Source of the DNA: Diploscapter coronatus
Taxonomy: Eukaryota > Nematoda > Chromadorea > Rhabditida > Rhabditidae
Length of the DNA: 64,000 nt
Assembly (NCBI GenBank): GCA_964036155.1
Contig: OZ038422.1
Coordinates: 1,240,001-1,304,000 of the forward strand
Direction: 5' to 3'
Below the pieces are notes generated by a model. It had not been told where the DNA came from and made no database searches. It worked only from the letters and a program-made list of their open reading frames with translations. Each line of letters starts with the position of its first letter. Position 1 is the first letter of the stretch. Positions 27,393-39,773 of the stretch are shown here, piece after piece. The position numbers were made by a program, and so were the translations under genes.

Positions 27393-29353
27393 TGTGCCGA
27401 TCTAGCCTAGATTTAGTGATTATCGTCTTACTTATGACAAACCTAGTCCCCTACCTTTCTTTTGAGCTCATGAGCTCTTTAACGGCGGCTCTGGTGGTCT
27501 TGTTTTTGATGTGTATATTCTTCAATAAATTAATCGTATCAGTGAGAATCCATTCTTCAATCAATATGTATAGAAATATATTGGAATAAAACTGAGACGA
27601 ATCTTCTTGAATATTCCAGCCGATTCTCTGAAATCCAAACCAAAAATGTCTGCGTGTGTGTTTTGATGAATTAGCAGTGACTTTGGCGAGCGAATTTCGA
27701 TAATGGCATTTGGATTTGGGGGGAAGGAAGAAATAGGGATAAAGTTTGGATTTGAGGCTTAGGGATAAAGACAAAGAGGCAGAGAGAAGGACGGATGGAG
27801 GTGCGCGGCTGTAATTCACTAATTCTCTTATTCGCATTCTCTATTCTCTACTGCTACTCATTGACAAGCGGTCAACTCTGTTCTTCTCTGTGCTCTCTCC
27901 AATTCCCAATACTATTTCGATTCACTCCCAAAGGAGCTTCTTCCTCGACCACTCAACGTACATCGATCGTAGTCAGTGAGAGAGTCCATTCCTTTCTTCC
28001 TTTCCCCCTTTTCTCCCTTCCTCTCCTTTTATGGAACATCCCCCTTTTATGCCTTCAGCTTTAATTCTCTTATTCTCATATATTATCTATATAGAGAAAA
28101 AGGATATGCATTATATTCGCGATGCTATTAATAAATATTGATTTATATTAGGAGATTAAAGATGATATGATAAGAAATTAAGCAAACAATGATAATGTGG
28201 CAAAGATTAAAGTGACAATCCAATTATCATATTAGTACAAAGGTAAATATCGAGAAAGAGATTGAAAATATGATAATATTTCCGGAAAACGATCATTAAC
28301 ACATTGAATGGAATGAATATTTTCGTTTTCACAAGGGTCAAGAATAAATTGATTTCCCCTGTTAGCATATGATAATGAATCTCACACATATCGCATATCA
28401 AATTGAGCGAAATTCTAGACCTCGCTTTCCCACCTTTAAGCTATAGAACGCCAATATATCGGTGTTAAAAAATGATACTTCAAGAAAAAATACTATATAA
28501 ATAAAATAAAAATTAAGTCGAATGATAAAGGATAGACGCATAAAAATAACTAAAAACCTTCAATGGGTCATTTTATTAATGGCTGACCGCTATATTGAAC
28601 GTAAAAGTAATTGCTGCTGCGCTCAGCGAAGACAAAAGTACGACGGTTAGTCGAAACAGCAGCAGCAGCAGCAGCGGCGGGCTAGTAGGCCGAGTAGTTT
28701 AGAGGGATGCGACGCGGTCTTGCGAACGAGCAGAGAGCGCAGAGGAAGAGGCAGGGTGAATGTGAGAGAGAAAAGAATTTGAGATATGCAGAGCGAGAGA
28801 GACTGGTCATGTAACGGAAGAAGGATAAAAGGATAACTCATCTACCTGTCAGAATTGATAAATGATAAGTGGCAAGTTCGTGTACTTTTATACAGAGAAA
28901 GTACAATTTGGAATATGTTATTTATGTTTGAAACTTGTGCTTTTTGTTGAGTGCATCATGTTGTCTTCGTTTTATATTGGCAGTTTTGGATAGACAGGTG
29001 CGAAGGAAATGAGCGAAAGTGAAAGACAGCGGCGAATTTGCGCGTAAAATGCTAAATGCGTCCGCAATGTTCCGGTTGACGGACGCGAAATTGCACACCG
29101 CGCGCTTCCTGCTGATGGGCCTGAGGGGATCGACGCTATCCCCTTTGTAGAGGAGGGAACGGCTCTCATCTGACCTGGTTAGGCTCTGTTTCGCCCACAG
29201 CGCGCGAGCGCCTTTCATTCGTGTTTCGGATTTGGGATTGAGATTTGCTTTCACTCTGACCGCTCTCTATTTCCCTTTCCATATTTGTCTAACTCACCGC
29301 ATTTTGTAAGCCTCCTGTCTCAACGCTGCCCCTCAGGACAGTCGTCTGTCACT
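27393..29353. other. Divergent intergenic region, syd-2 / DM13 gene
   Basis: Almost 2 kb with no supported exon. A (CAG)n run of about six units lies near 28657-28674, inside a GC-richer patch (28600-28850). Pyrimidine-rich tracts flank it (28000-28060). It presumably holds the promoters of both genes. Confidence 0.5.
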
Positions 29354-32300
29354 ATGACTCATCCCATTCAGGTTCTGCTTCTTCTGTGTAAGTCCAAAAT
29401 TCTCGAAAACAAAAGTTTCATGGCATATTTTCAGCTGTAACATTTGGCTTATCGCTTGGCGACGACGAGATTCTACGTCCGTCAGCAATCATTCCGTGGT
29501 CCCAGTACCAGAGACGAATGGCCCAAATGCACAAAAATGTTGGAATCGAACTTCTCTTCTACAAATAAAAAAATATTCAGGAAATCCATATTCCTGTTTC
29601 CGCTGAACGACCTCAAACATCGCCATTAATCCCCCCAACTCGACCCAAGGAGACCCACTTTGCGGGCGTCTATGAGCCTGCGCCAATCCCCAGCGAATAC
29701 CTCATGCCAAATCCCAATTACCCATATGTGGCGACGCAAAAGTAGCTGATGACGTTTCAAAAGAATTCACAATTCAACAAATTCAGATTGAATCCAGGTA
29801 AACCTCAACACAAAGTGATCCGTCCTCAGCTGAGGGGTCGAGTTCCAGCCGAGCCTTCGGACTTCGCTCATCTGGGGCATTTTCAGTCGTCCTTGAGAAA
29901 CACCTCTTCTTATATGCCAAGAATTGGTGGTAGCTTTGGACATCGGAAGAAACCCCATTCTTCTGAAGGCTCTTCTGATCAGTTGTCGACCGACAAGAAC
30001 GTATACCAGTCCTCGAAATACAGTTATGGAAATGAGCAGGTTAGATAGCCCCAAAGAATAAGAAGAGTTTGAAAGAAAAATCTTCTAAGAGTCTTGAAAG
30101 TTGGTCATCCGCAAAGCTAGCCATACCAAATGGGGTTCCTCTGCATGCCGGAATGTGGGACGTGATCAATCAGACTTCGAAAGGACTCTGGAAAGGCGGA
30201 CTTCGATCGGACAGAAGACCTGCGCAGAAAGCTGCTAACACTCTCACAGCTGGAGGAGGGCTGATCGATCAGGTGAAATCGATTTTTTGACTTTGCATTG
30301 ATTCTTTAGCCCTTCAATTCCGCACCCTTCACCTATGGAAACCAATTGACTTCTGGAATCGAGGAATTGTCGCAGTCCTCAATGATCGAGAACCCGAACA
30401 TCGTCAACTCGATCTTCTCCCAGAGCAATGCCGCTGGGCTACCAATCCAAACTGTTAACGTTCCTGTAATTTTCGGCACAAAATTGCATTTTTCAAAAGC
30501 AGCGTTTGCAGAACACCCAAGGCCAACAAGCGCTAGACAGTCTCCTGTCGAGTCGAGGTCCTCTGAACCAATTCATGAATCTGGGCAAAACTCTACTGGG
30601 TTCTGGAAACGAACAGGACAATTCCCCAGGAGGGGGTCTGCTTGATTTGATGACGAATGCGTTGAAATCGCCTTCGTTGCCGAAGAGTAGTGCGGTCCAC
30701 GACGAATATGGCGCAGCGAACGTTGGAGACGTCCACAGACAGGGGTCACTGTTCGAGAAACTGATCACTCAAGGTTGGAGAAAATCAGCAACGTTAAGGG
30801 AACTTGGAAACCTTAAGCTCTCAAGCCATGCGGAATAGTGTGAGAAAAGAGTCGTTTTCTCTACCACCCCTCACCCTAATCTCTCATGGCTTGAGGCTTT
30901 CAAATAGGCTAACTTTAGGGCAGTTAAAACATTTTTCAGCAACATCTGCGCTTCAAGACTCCATCAAGCAGAAAGCGGCTGAAGAACGCCTTGAGAAGGA
31001 GACTAACGCGATGAAGGCGAAACCCTTGGAGTTTTCTGGATCTGACACTGAGAACAAGTTCAGAGTCACCAAAGAGAAGGAGGACAGTTTGAAGGTAATT
31101 AGTTGTGAAGAAAATGGTGATATTGGCTTTCAGCTTCTCCAAGGTCTACCAGAAGAAGAAAGAAAGTTGCTCGAGGCCGCAATCGTCTCAGGAGAAATGG
31201 ATATTCAATCTATCGGGCCAGCTTTGAAGTTTGCAAACTGAAACAAAAACAAATCTTGTGTCCAACTTGATTTTTGCTCAGAAACCTCGTGAAGGACGAC
31301 CAAGTCGAGTCTTCGAAGAAGGAGAAGGAGAGCCGTCTTCTGGAGTGGATTAAAGCCAATCGACCCAAGAAGATCGTCGAAGCTCCAGTAACTCCAGATA
31401 AGCTGCCCTATTATGGGAAGTACTGTGGAAGTTTCGTGAAACAAGTTTGCCCCGCAAAACTTTGCTTAGCAAGATGATCATTTTAGAACAGCACGAAGGA
31501 CTTCCATGTCTCTGGAGCTCTGTGGGCAGTGGACGAGTATCGCTTCGTCATATCGAAGTTCTACTTTCAGCCTGATTCTCTTCTTACTGGTACTCTATTC
31601 GATCAATCATCCATCTTACCTATTCTAGAGCAGGCTTTTCAAACCTCAATCCATAACAAAAATAGTGTGTTGTATTGAGAGAGAAAAAGAACATGTCGTT
31701 TTTCTCTTTCTCTCGAAACGATGTGCTATTTTCATGCGGGTCGTGAGATTTGAGAGGAGTCGATTTTAGAAAATGCCACTTTCTGGTTGGGACCGAACTT
31801 CTTGGACGTCTCCAATCCTCTCCGAAATATTCTGCCTTCCATCAATGGATTCTACGCCAGACCTGAGCCTGTAGACGTGTCGATCTTCGCAATGGAGGCT
31901 GCAAAGGTGGGTCGATTTTTCTAGTATACAAAAAAACTCTGGAATTAATCTAGCCCATCATTGCCAAGGCTCGGAAACCGGTCATATCATCAGTCACTTT
32001 GAATGGAACGGTGCCAATTTCATCGTCGTCATTGTTAATGAGCGATGCCAAAAATCAGACCACGAGGGTCAAACGGCATGATTGTAGGACTTCTAGCAAT
32101 TTTTCCCCTATACAAGTTCTATTTCAGCTATTATTCATCCTCTATCTGAAGCGCAAATGGATGAGTCCGTCATCGCTACGTCGACGAAGAAGCCAATCGA
32201 ACTTTTGGTGAAGGGCGGGGTCGTGAAGATCGACTCATCCGAAAATACGCTTTTGGCGAAGACATTCAAAGTTGAATCTACGAAATCTACAGAGTATATA

Positions 32301-33706
32301 AATTCTTGTTTCTTTCTGGGAAAAGCAAATAATTTAAATAAATTCAGAGTTGAAGAAAAAACTAACGTGGATGAGTCTAAGGAGTCCAAGACTCCCGAAC
32401 CCGAATCCGAGAAGAAGAAGAATGTGATAGTTCCAGCCGGATTGAGGCTAAGGCAGCCAGATGAAGAAATTGTGGACCAGAGAGTAGTTTTTTCATCATT
32501 TTATTATTATTGTGTGAGAATTTCTATTTCAGATTCCACAACCCCTTGAATGGTACGAAGGCTTCCAGCCTCTATTGTTGACTCTTCCGAAGGACAAGCC
32601 CATTAAACATATCAATTGGGTATCGTTGAGAGACCATAAGCGAAATGTAGCCATAATTTAAACATCTTGATATACTAATTTCTACTTTAGGAGACAATAG
32701 CCAGTATAATGATTCCGAATGGCCCAGCTTTCAAAGTGCCAGGCCCTGTGTCTGTCAGAGCGATGACACCGAACGGACTTTATAACATTAGCTCTGGGGA
32801 AATTAAGGTTTTCAATTCATCTTTACGTTACAGTGTCATTTGTTCAGATACTTGACATTAAAACCATCGTCATAGAAAATTTCAATTTGCGTACCGATGG
32901 CCAAGCTTTGTGGTTCATGGTTGGAAAAGATATTCTTCCCAACACCAATGGGCATATTGTGCCGATCTATGAAAAGTTAGCGATAAACAATGGTTAACAT
33001 CAACTTATTTTTATTAGGTCTAAAAATTCCTTTGACTGTGAATCGCTTCGTGATTACTACGGAGAGACAGTCAGCCTTCGTCTGCCAGGCCACGTCGACA
33101 TGAAAGACGTCTTTTGGTTCTCGAGTACGTCTCGATAGTTTCCATAACGCGATTAACCCTATTTACGTCTATAAAAACGAGGCCAATTGTGCCGGCACTA
33201 AGAGCCACTGGAACAATGGAGGGGGAATGTCCTGGAAATGCAAATGATCAATTCAGTCACCTACATGTACACTTTCACCATGTGACGCATTAAAACTAAA
33301 AATTGCATCATGCACAATCCGAAAAAAAATTGCGGTGAAATTACAGACGCTTGTGAACTAAATTAGAAGTTTGCGGTTAAATTGTAGCGTATTCTTGTGA
33401 AGTATTATTGGATCGTTGTCAAATTTGAGACGTTTATGGAACACTTGAAATGTTCGTAGTAAAGATTTGAAGAATTGGGGAAATTTTTCAAAGTTCGGAG
33501 CATTTCAAAATGATTTGTGGGTATTTTCATTATTATCGAAGTTTTCAGTCTTCTCAATCAATACAGCGATATCCCATTCACATATCTACCTGCCCTACAA
33601 CGATATGCTGTTGCCTCCAGATTTGTCGGGGATTTCGGTAGATTTGCATCACAAATTTTGGAAAATCAATCATTTTCAGACTCCGACCTGCAAGTATGAA
33701 GCTTGA
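29354..33706 (+). CDS. Secreted DM13-domain protein
   Basis: About 900 residues. Exon 1 (29354-29392) encodes a signal-like MTHPIQVLLLL, continuing TFGLSLGDDEIL. The middle is a low-complexity Ser/Gly/Pro region (GGSFGHRKK, NSIFSQSNAAGLP). One DM13-like module follows (KLPYYGKYCGSF, VSGALWAVDEYRFVISKF, ENATFWLGP; about 31280-31905). A second one, much better matched, comes after an acidic linker (KIKILDIKTIVIENFNL, ALWFMVGKD, KDVFWFS; about 32530-33127). The last two exons lie beyond a 420-bp intron: 33547-33645 (SINTAISHSHIYLPYND) and 33680-33706 (TPTCKYEA, stop). DM13 domains occur in extracellular proteins and may bind redox cofactors; that role is from the family, not shown here. Exact exon edges in the N-terminal half are approximate. 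Introns contain hairpin elements at 30798 and 31625. Confidence 0.75.
30798..30909. mobile_element. Hairpin MITE, main family (DM13 gene intron)
   Basis: GGGAACTTGGAAACCTTAAG ... GGCTTTCAAATAGGC, with inner CTCAAGCCATGCGGAATAGT. Nearly identical in its left half to the copy at 16208. Target duplication weak (CAACGTTAA / TAACTTTAG). Confidence 0.8.
31625..31766. mobile_element. Hairpin element, relative of 24758 (DM13 gene intron)
   Basis: CAAACCTCAATCCATAAC ... GTCGTGAGATTTGAG arms, with inner AAATAGTGTGTTGTATTGAG and AAAGAACATGTCG as in the syd-2 copy. Confidence 0.7.
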
Positions 33707-34269
33707 AATCCACAATTTTAATTCAATATATATATAACTGATAACTTATCATTGATTGCTTACGGGTATCATTGATCTGCGCAATGTCTCATTTCAATCT
33801 CATTTTCATGCATATTTTTCGCTATTTTTAGACTTTTTCAAAAATAAACCACTTTTTCCTGAAATGTTGAGAGGTTTCGACACTGGGAATGCCTTTTTTC
33901 TATGCAAATTACAACAAAATCACCTGAGAGTCGAGAATTTTTCGTTGTTTTCAGTTTTCACTCGCACAGGACACAGTCAGTCACATGCAAATTAACTATT
34001 CTTTTCTCGTTTTCAAATCCCTAGCCCTATGTTGAAGCAATAGACGATAAAAGTCGACTGGTATATCAGAATTTCCATAACTTTTACTTCTCTCAGAGAT
34101 CGTCCTTTCTCGTTCTATCACTTACGCCGTGTTTCATAACCACTTCGCTATATAACCCTCCGCTTTTTGCACCCACCATTTCCAAGGTCACTATTATTCG
34201 ATTTTGTTGGATAATCGAACCGGGATTTTTTGCACCTGCAAAAATATTTCCGCTAAAACTCTATCTTGA
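33707..34269. other. Intergenic, no gene seen
   Basis: AT-rich, with short frames only. Supplies the 3' flank of the DM13 gene and the 5' flank of the small gene at 34270. Confidence 0.5.
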
Positions 34270-34924
34270 ATGAAATTGGCCAAGGAAAAGCCGAGGAAGA
34301 TCTATTCGTTCTCCTTTCACAAGTTCGACCAGTCCAAATGCTGGACGGAATTGTGCAGGTTTGTTTACTATTCTTTAAAATAAATTAGCTCTTTGCAAGC
34401 CGTATGATTTTGTGGGAGTGGCCATTTTCCCCTATTTCCTTCCTTCAAAAAGGGGGAAAGAATAGGCTCCACCCACAAAACATGCCGCAGTGCAACGTGC
34501 CAATTAAACTGAAATCGAAGATAATTGATGAGCTGATTTTGCTTCAGAGACTGAACAAAGCTAAACATTCGTTTGGTAAAAGTTTTGCAGCGAAAAGAAT
34601 ACGATCTAAAGAAGATGAACGGGAATTCTATCTATCGCTATGCTTACTAGTAAGTTAACATTTTTTCATGCCCTTAAATTGCTGTTCCCATTAAGTACAA
34701 TCGCAATATTAATCAGTTTATCAAACACGGAACGAAATCTATCATCACCCAGCGACCTGATAATAACGATAAAAATGATACAAGTACTGGTTTTTTAAAG
34801 TAACAACTCTAGAAAATTTGTCTATTTAGGAAAAATTTGTAAAGTTTCATTGCCTCGAACAAAATGGCTGAATACGATTAAAGAAGAGGCGGAGGACTCT
34901 CAATCAAACCGATCATTTAAGTAA
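34270..34924 (+). CDS. Small uncharacterised protein, four exons
   Basis: About 34270-34357 (MKLAKEKPRKIYSFSFHKF), 34550-34650 (LNKAKHSFGKSFAAKRIRS), 34719-34788 and 34831-34924 (TKWLNTIKEEAED), joining in frame to a basic protein of about 115 residues ending NRSFK. Exon 2 requires the acceptor CTTCAGAG, two bases past the better CAG, to avoid a stop. No signal peptide or domain recognised. It could be the tail of a longer gene whose 5' exons I could not see. Low certainty. Confidence 0.4.
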
Positions 34925-35168
34925 CAAGTCGTAATTTATTTACAAAATACTTTGTCTGTATTAAATATGCCATGTACATAAAAATAGGCAATTTAGAAAA
35001 CACATGACAATATGACTCATGTGACATATGTAACATAGTGTATTTATAAACTAATGGTATATCTCGCCTGTGTTAATTCGCATATGTGTCATGCTTCATT
35101 TTGTGATACGATTTTTAGTTTTCATAAAATTGAAAATTAAATAAAAACTCGAGAAAGTTTTTGAGACT

Positions 35169-36816
35169 TTATGCACGTGGACGATAGTATCTGTTCTCCT
35201 GCTGAAGAGCCTGATCCTTGTTTACCTAAAACGGGGAATATGAGATTTTATTTACGCGAGGATTTTTGTTTACAAGGGGCAGCCCCCTCGCCTCATCCCG
35301 GCTCAGTGTGATCTTATGCCTCAGGGAACGTCGCTGTCTAAATCTCTGCTGGTTCTCTTCGGATTCTTCGGAAATCTGAAAATGTCTATTTTTCCAAAAT
35401 TCATCTAAAATATGCGACATTTTGTAAAAATTCACTTGTATTTTTCAAGAAAATGGGCGAATTTTACGAAATACCTAAAGAATATTGGATATATTTACCT
35501 GTTCATCTTTCGGCCTCGGGTTCAATTTGCCGTGCTTTCTGCCCCTGCGATGCTCATAACTCTGAATATTTCATCATTTGCTCTCTCTCTCTGGTTCTAT
35601 AAATAATGCGATACCTCTAAGAAAGATCTCCAATTTTTGATAAAATGGTGATGACCTTCTAGAAAAAATGTGCAATATTTACCTCTCCGACCCGACTTTT
35701 ATCCGAAGTTCCCTGGTTCAAAGGCAAGTCCTTTCCATCGTTTATCTCCTTCGTTCTAACGGTTTCATGCACAGTCTGGCGAGTTTGACGTTCTCCTCTA
35801 TGCTCCAGAATCTCGCCGTGATGTCTGCGAGTTCTATGCTAAAGTCATGCAGCTTGAAAAGTAAAATGAAAAACAAAGACAAACCGAGGTTTGTTGCTTA
35901 GGCTTGTTCTTGATCTCAATCTGCTTGCCGTCGTTAATTTCCTGAGCAGGCTTTGTTTCATGCACTCCATCATGATGGTTCCTTCTGTGTCTTCGCTAAA
36001 TAACCATTGTCAAATTTAAATTAAAGACGAAGTCAAACCGAGGTTTGCTGCTTAGGCTTGTTTTTGATGTCGATCTGCTTGCCGTCATTGATCTCTTTCG
36101 AGGGCTTGGTTTCGTGAAGCCCGCCATGATCTCCATGGTGGTTACGTCTCATTCTCTTAATTAAAATAATTAAGTCAGTACTCCGAGTAATTTATTTTGA
36201 ACTACCTTCGGAATCTGAATCTCCTTAGTATTAGTGCCATTTTTGGACTTCTCGTCATCCTTCTCTTCAGAACTCTCCTCTTTTTCTTTCTTCTCTTCTG
36301 CGCGTTCCCTCTGACGTTCAACCAATCCAGCTACTAAATTTAAATATGCTACTTAAAATATATATATATAATTTTTACCCCTATCAGCTTTTTCCTTCCT
36401 TTCCTCCTCCCGGGAGAATCCTGCCTGATTTTTGTCTTCTGTTTCTTCATCGTCGTCTTTTCTGGTTGGTTTTTTCCTTCTGCAATCTTATTTTTAGTTG
36501 ACTTAATTCCTAACGTCAAAATTTAAGGCCTTTTGTATTCCATACCCACACTCATTTGTATTCCACATACACTTTTTGAGAAGATAGCAGGAGAGGGAAG
36601 TAGGGGAAAAGAACAAAAAAGTAAGTGGAAATGCAAGGGGCTAAAATTTAGCATAAATTTGAAATCAGCTTATATTTAAAACGAGCGCTAATTTTAAGCT
36701 TAGAGTAAAATAGATTAATCTAGGTTAATTATCTTCCACCTTCTATCCTTAGCGGCATCCAATTCCACTATCAGGCAAACTGCCAGTCCCAATAACAGTA
36801 AAAGTCGAATATTCAT
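35169..36816 (-). CDS. Secreted charged protein with exon-encoded tandem repeats
   Basis: The start at 36816 gives a clear signal peptide (MNIRLLLLLGLAVCLIVELDAA). An acidic/basic region follows (RKDDDEETEDKNQ, ERAEEKKEKEESSEEKDDE). Then come three exons that each encode a variant of one unit: 36041-36151 (HETKPSKEINDGKQIDIKNK), 35884-35997 (HETKPAQEINDGKQIEIKNK) and about 35690-35840 (HETVRTKEINDGKDLPLNQG). Each begins with an Arg/His cluster such as RRNHHGDHGG. Further exons encode SYEHRRGRKHGKLNPRPKDE, SEESEENQQRFRQRRSL and the end NRYYRPRA. Total about 300 residues. No known domain; His/Arg/Lys-rich repeats suggest an extracellular polyanion- or metal-binding, matrix-like protein, which is inference. 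Confidence 0.7.
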
Positions 36817-38080
36817 ATTTTAAAGCCTAAATATAAAATACTAATAATAATGAAATACGAAATCAGAAAATCGATGTAATCTGAAGTTTTTGAAGGAAAA
36901 CAATCCTTTCCTTGAGTGATTGAAGTATTCGATTTTAAGGTTTTAAACCCTCTGGCAGCCTTATCAGCGTTATAATCACTAGCGCCTGAGGCACTTCGGG
37001 TCCACATATAAAAACGACGCCCCTTCTTCATTTGGTCGCGAGTGCACTATGATAACGCGAACGGAATGCCGAAAATAACCTAAAATAAACTATAAACAAA
37101 CAAACAAACGAATGACGAATTGTTTATTGTTATTATACCGAAATATTCTATTCTTTGATTTGATTAAATTTGATGATTCATTCTTTGGCTTTAGTGGCAT
37201 AAAATAAAAGACTAGGTTCTTCTATCATACTAACCTCTATAAGCTAGATTTATATTACAGAAAGTATTTTTATTTGATGATTCTTCTACCATAGGATTTT
37301 TTTTGTGTAAATCTGAGATTTCTTTGAAGTCCGTCAATTTTGTGACAATTCTGCTGTTTTTTGCGTGAAATTGGCTTGTTGTAACTAAATTGAAAATGCT
37401 GGAAGGAGGCAAAATAGTGTGCCACATATGACAAAATGGGAGAGAGCGCAGAGAAGTCATAGGGAGAATTCGAATTTCCCTCTCTTCCTATGGCCTACAC
37501 AGGCAAAAGCTGGGAGCCCGATCGATTCTTGCGCATAGATGCAGAAAATAGCGAGTTTTGAATAAGGCACAGAGAGGCAGAGTGGGAGAGAAAGAAAAAT
37601 TGTGTGGGAATATAGGAGGGGAGAGAGTGTGATGGGGAGAGAAAGAAAGAGTTAGGAGGAAAAAGGAAGAAGGGAAAAGGCTCGCTGACTGCTACAACAG
37701 ACCCATACACACTATTGGCAGATGAAGCTCATATTCGAACGTTCATTTCCGACCCCTTTCCTATCAGAGGGTAAATCTCAAGTCTGCCAATAGCCGGATA
37801 GAAATACTAGGTTTCCCTCGAATTTCTTGAAATATCCACAAGTATGCTAGTTTTTAATTCCAGAATTTTATTTGATGCCCTCTCATTATGAATCCCGAAA
37901 ATCTCCCATATGCAGACATATCTAACTTTTAAATATGTTGTCTTATCTCCACCTTCGATCTTCATTATTGTTATTGTACGAATGCAAAAATGTCGTCGAT
38001 ATTTTCATCTCTCAATCTCCATTTTTGTCTTCCGTTTCACCTGCCGCAGTATATCGATTCAATTATCTCAGCATATCTGC

Positions 38081-38155
38081 CTTATCACTTATCACTTATC
38101 ACTAAGCCTTATCAGTTTCAACTTTCCTTGTCAATATCGTCTCTTTTATTTATCA
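38081..38155 (-). promoter_or_regulatory. Cluster of TGATAAG (GATA-factor) sites
   Basis: CTTATCA occurs at 38081, 38088, 38095 and 38108, with TTTATCAC following near 38149. Three of these are tandem with 7-bp spacing. On the minus strand these read TGATAAG, the consensus of worm intestinal GATA factors (ELT-2/ELT-7). It lies between the divergent repeat-protein and transporter genes. A chance micro-repeat is possible. Confidence 0.45.
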
Positions 38156-39302
38156 CTTTTGATTGATAATTTGGATGAGCTGTTTGAATTACGGCTTTAG
38201 GGTTCATCTTTACTCAATTTCTCAGGCTCTTTGAATCTTTTTGAATCAATAGCTCTGTTTTCGGCGGATTAGGCAAAACTAACAGACCTCTCATTGAAAT
38301 TTTGGGAGAGTTTTTGTGAGAAATGCAAATAATGAAAATTTGATGAAAGTTTGGGAAACAATCGAAGCGATCTCATTCGGTGATTCTATGCCAAAAGATC
38401 TGAAATTTCAGCGAAATTCAGAGTTCAGAATTCAATGATGCGTCGTCGCGAAATTTTCACGAATGTCACGTAGATTCTATCAGTGATAACATTTGCCTTG
38501 AATCATAACCCTTTTCGCGTATCTTTTTCCCGTTCATAGCAAGATTTATGCCATCTTCAATTCTAACTCATTTCAAAGGTGAGGTTTGAGTTTCGAAGTT
38601 TTCCGGAAGTTGGAATTATTTTCTTTTATAATTTACTGAAGTTGAAGTCAATGTGAAGCTCGACTTCTTGATTCTCGAAGTTAAACGTGCAGTTTTACTT
38701 TCGGAGTTAAATTGAAGTTTCGAGTTCTAAAGCATGACCTCATCGTCCCCATTTGAGCTCAAACGTTTTCTTCACTATGACGTCAGAGAGTAGTGAGTGC
38801 ATATTGAAATGAAAGAGTGAAAAGGGACAGACAGAACGAGTCAAATTGCTTTTTTTTACAAGCAACCGCATAGTGGCAGTCGGCTGTAAATGCCCGAGAC
38901 GCGTTCAGAGGGAAACAAAGACTCGGAGAGAAAGACGAATAGAGAAAGGTTCCCCAAACAACCGCATAGTTATGGGGCCGAGGGTGATTATCTTAAACTA
39001 GAAAATATCCACCCCACAAACTTCCTGCGAAAGATTTCTGGTCGAATCCTCATAAAACGTTAGCCCGCCAGAATTTTCCGAACCCTGAAAAAATTCAATA
39101 TCAAATTCAAGCTACAACTGTGCACTTTATCAAAACGACTTTACACTCCGGGAAAATTATGACAGAATCGATTGGTCGCAGAGCACGAAAATACTTCAAC
39201 TTGACAAAGTTATGGAGAATTTCGAAGAGAGATGTCTCAAGTTTAGAGTTTGGGTGGTGCGTGAGGTCATCGGATAGAGGATATTGTGCGAGGGGGATGG
39301 AA

Positions 39303-39362
39303 CTTATCTGCTTATCTGCTTATCCCTCGAAGCCTCTAGATCCCCTTATCCTATCCTTATCA
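39303..39362 (-). promoter_or_regulatory. Second cluster of GATA-type sites upstream of the transporter
   Basis: Five CTTATC motifs within 60 bp (the first three at about 8-bp spacing, as CTTATCTG repeats), about 410 bp before the transporter ATG. On the minus strand these read as AGATAAG-type sites. Confidence 0.45.
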
Positions 39363-39519
39363 TCTGTCCTCTCTCTTTTCGCTTCGCTAAAAACTCATTC
39401 GTTGTCACCAAAATATCATCCCTCTTGTCTAACTGTTTTTCCAGTGATCATTTGAGCACTGTTTGCGTATTGGTTTTCTACCGATCGGTTGATTCGGATC
39501 AACTTTTTTTTTTTTATTT

Positions 39520-39659
39520 GGCTATTTGGAAATCATAAGCCCTCAGGCCCTCAAGCCATTGTGAAATAGTGCATGATTAGGTGAGAGTATTGAAAGGTAC
39601 GGGTTTCTTTTTGCCATACTATTTCACATGGTTTGAGGGTTTATGATTTCCAAGTTGCC
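39520..39659. mobile_element. Hairpin MITE, main family (upstream of transporter)
   Basis: GGCTATTTGGAAATC ... GATTTCCAAGTTGCC, with arms CTCAAGCCATTGTGAAATAG / CTATTTCACATGGTTTGAGG. Flanks TTTTTATTT / TTCTTATTT (8 of 9). It ends about 110 bp before the ATG. Confidence 0.85.
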
Positions 39660-39773
39660 TTCTTATTTCAACAATCAGCTTTCAATTGGAGCTAAAGTTG
39701 AACTTTAAGGTTCCTTGAAATTAAGTTGATTTGAAGTTTCGTCTTTAATTTACTCTTCAAATTTCAGGTAAAA

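Larger units (their letters stand above)
36817..39773. other. Long intergenic region with GATA-motif clusters
   Basis: Nearly 3 kb between divergent genes. Contains two CTTATC clusters (listed separately), a hairpin element (39520-39659), an inverted CTATTGGCAGA / TCTGCCAATAG pair (about 37711-37793) and a repeated CAACCGCATAGT (38873 and 38960). No exon is supported. Confidence 0.5.

Noticed and set aside
27795..28064. Frame with a signal-like LLFAFSILYCYSLTSG near the syd-2 5' end
   Set aside because: Falls in a pyrimidine-rich tract, has no downstream exon in frame and no domain.
28657..28674. CAG run as a polyglutamine-coding exon
   Set aside because: No open frame with splice sites surrounds it; it lies in intergenic sequence.
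35883..36060. TTAGGC-like words as telomere repeats
   Set aside because: Single TTAGGC words inside coding repeats (the Lys-Pro-Lys-Gln segment on the other strand), not tandem.
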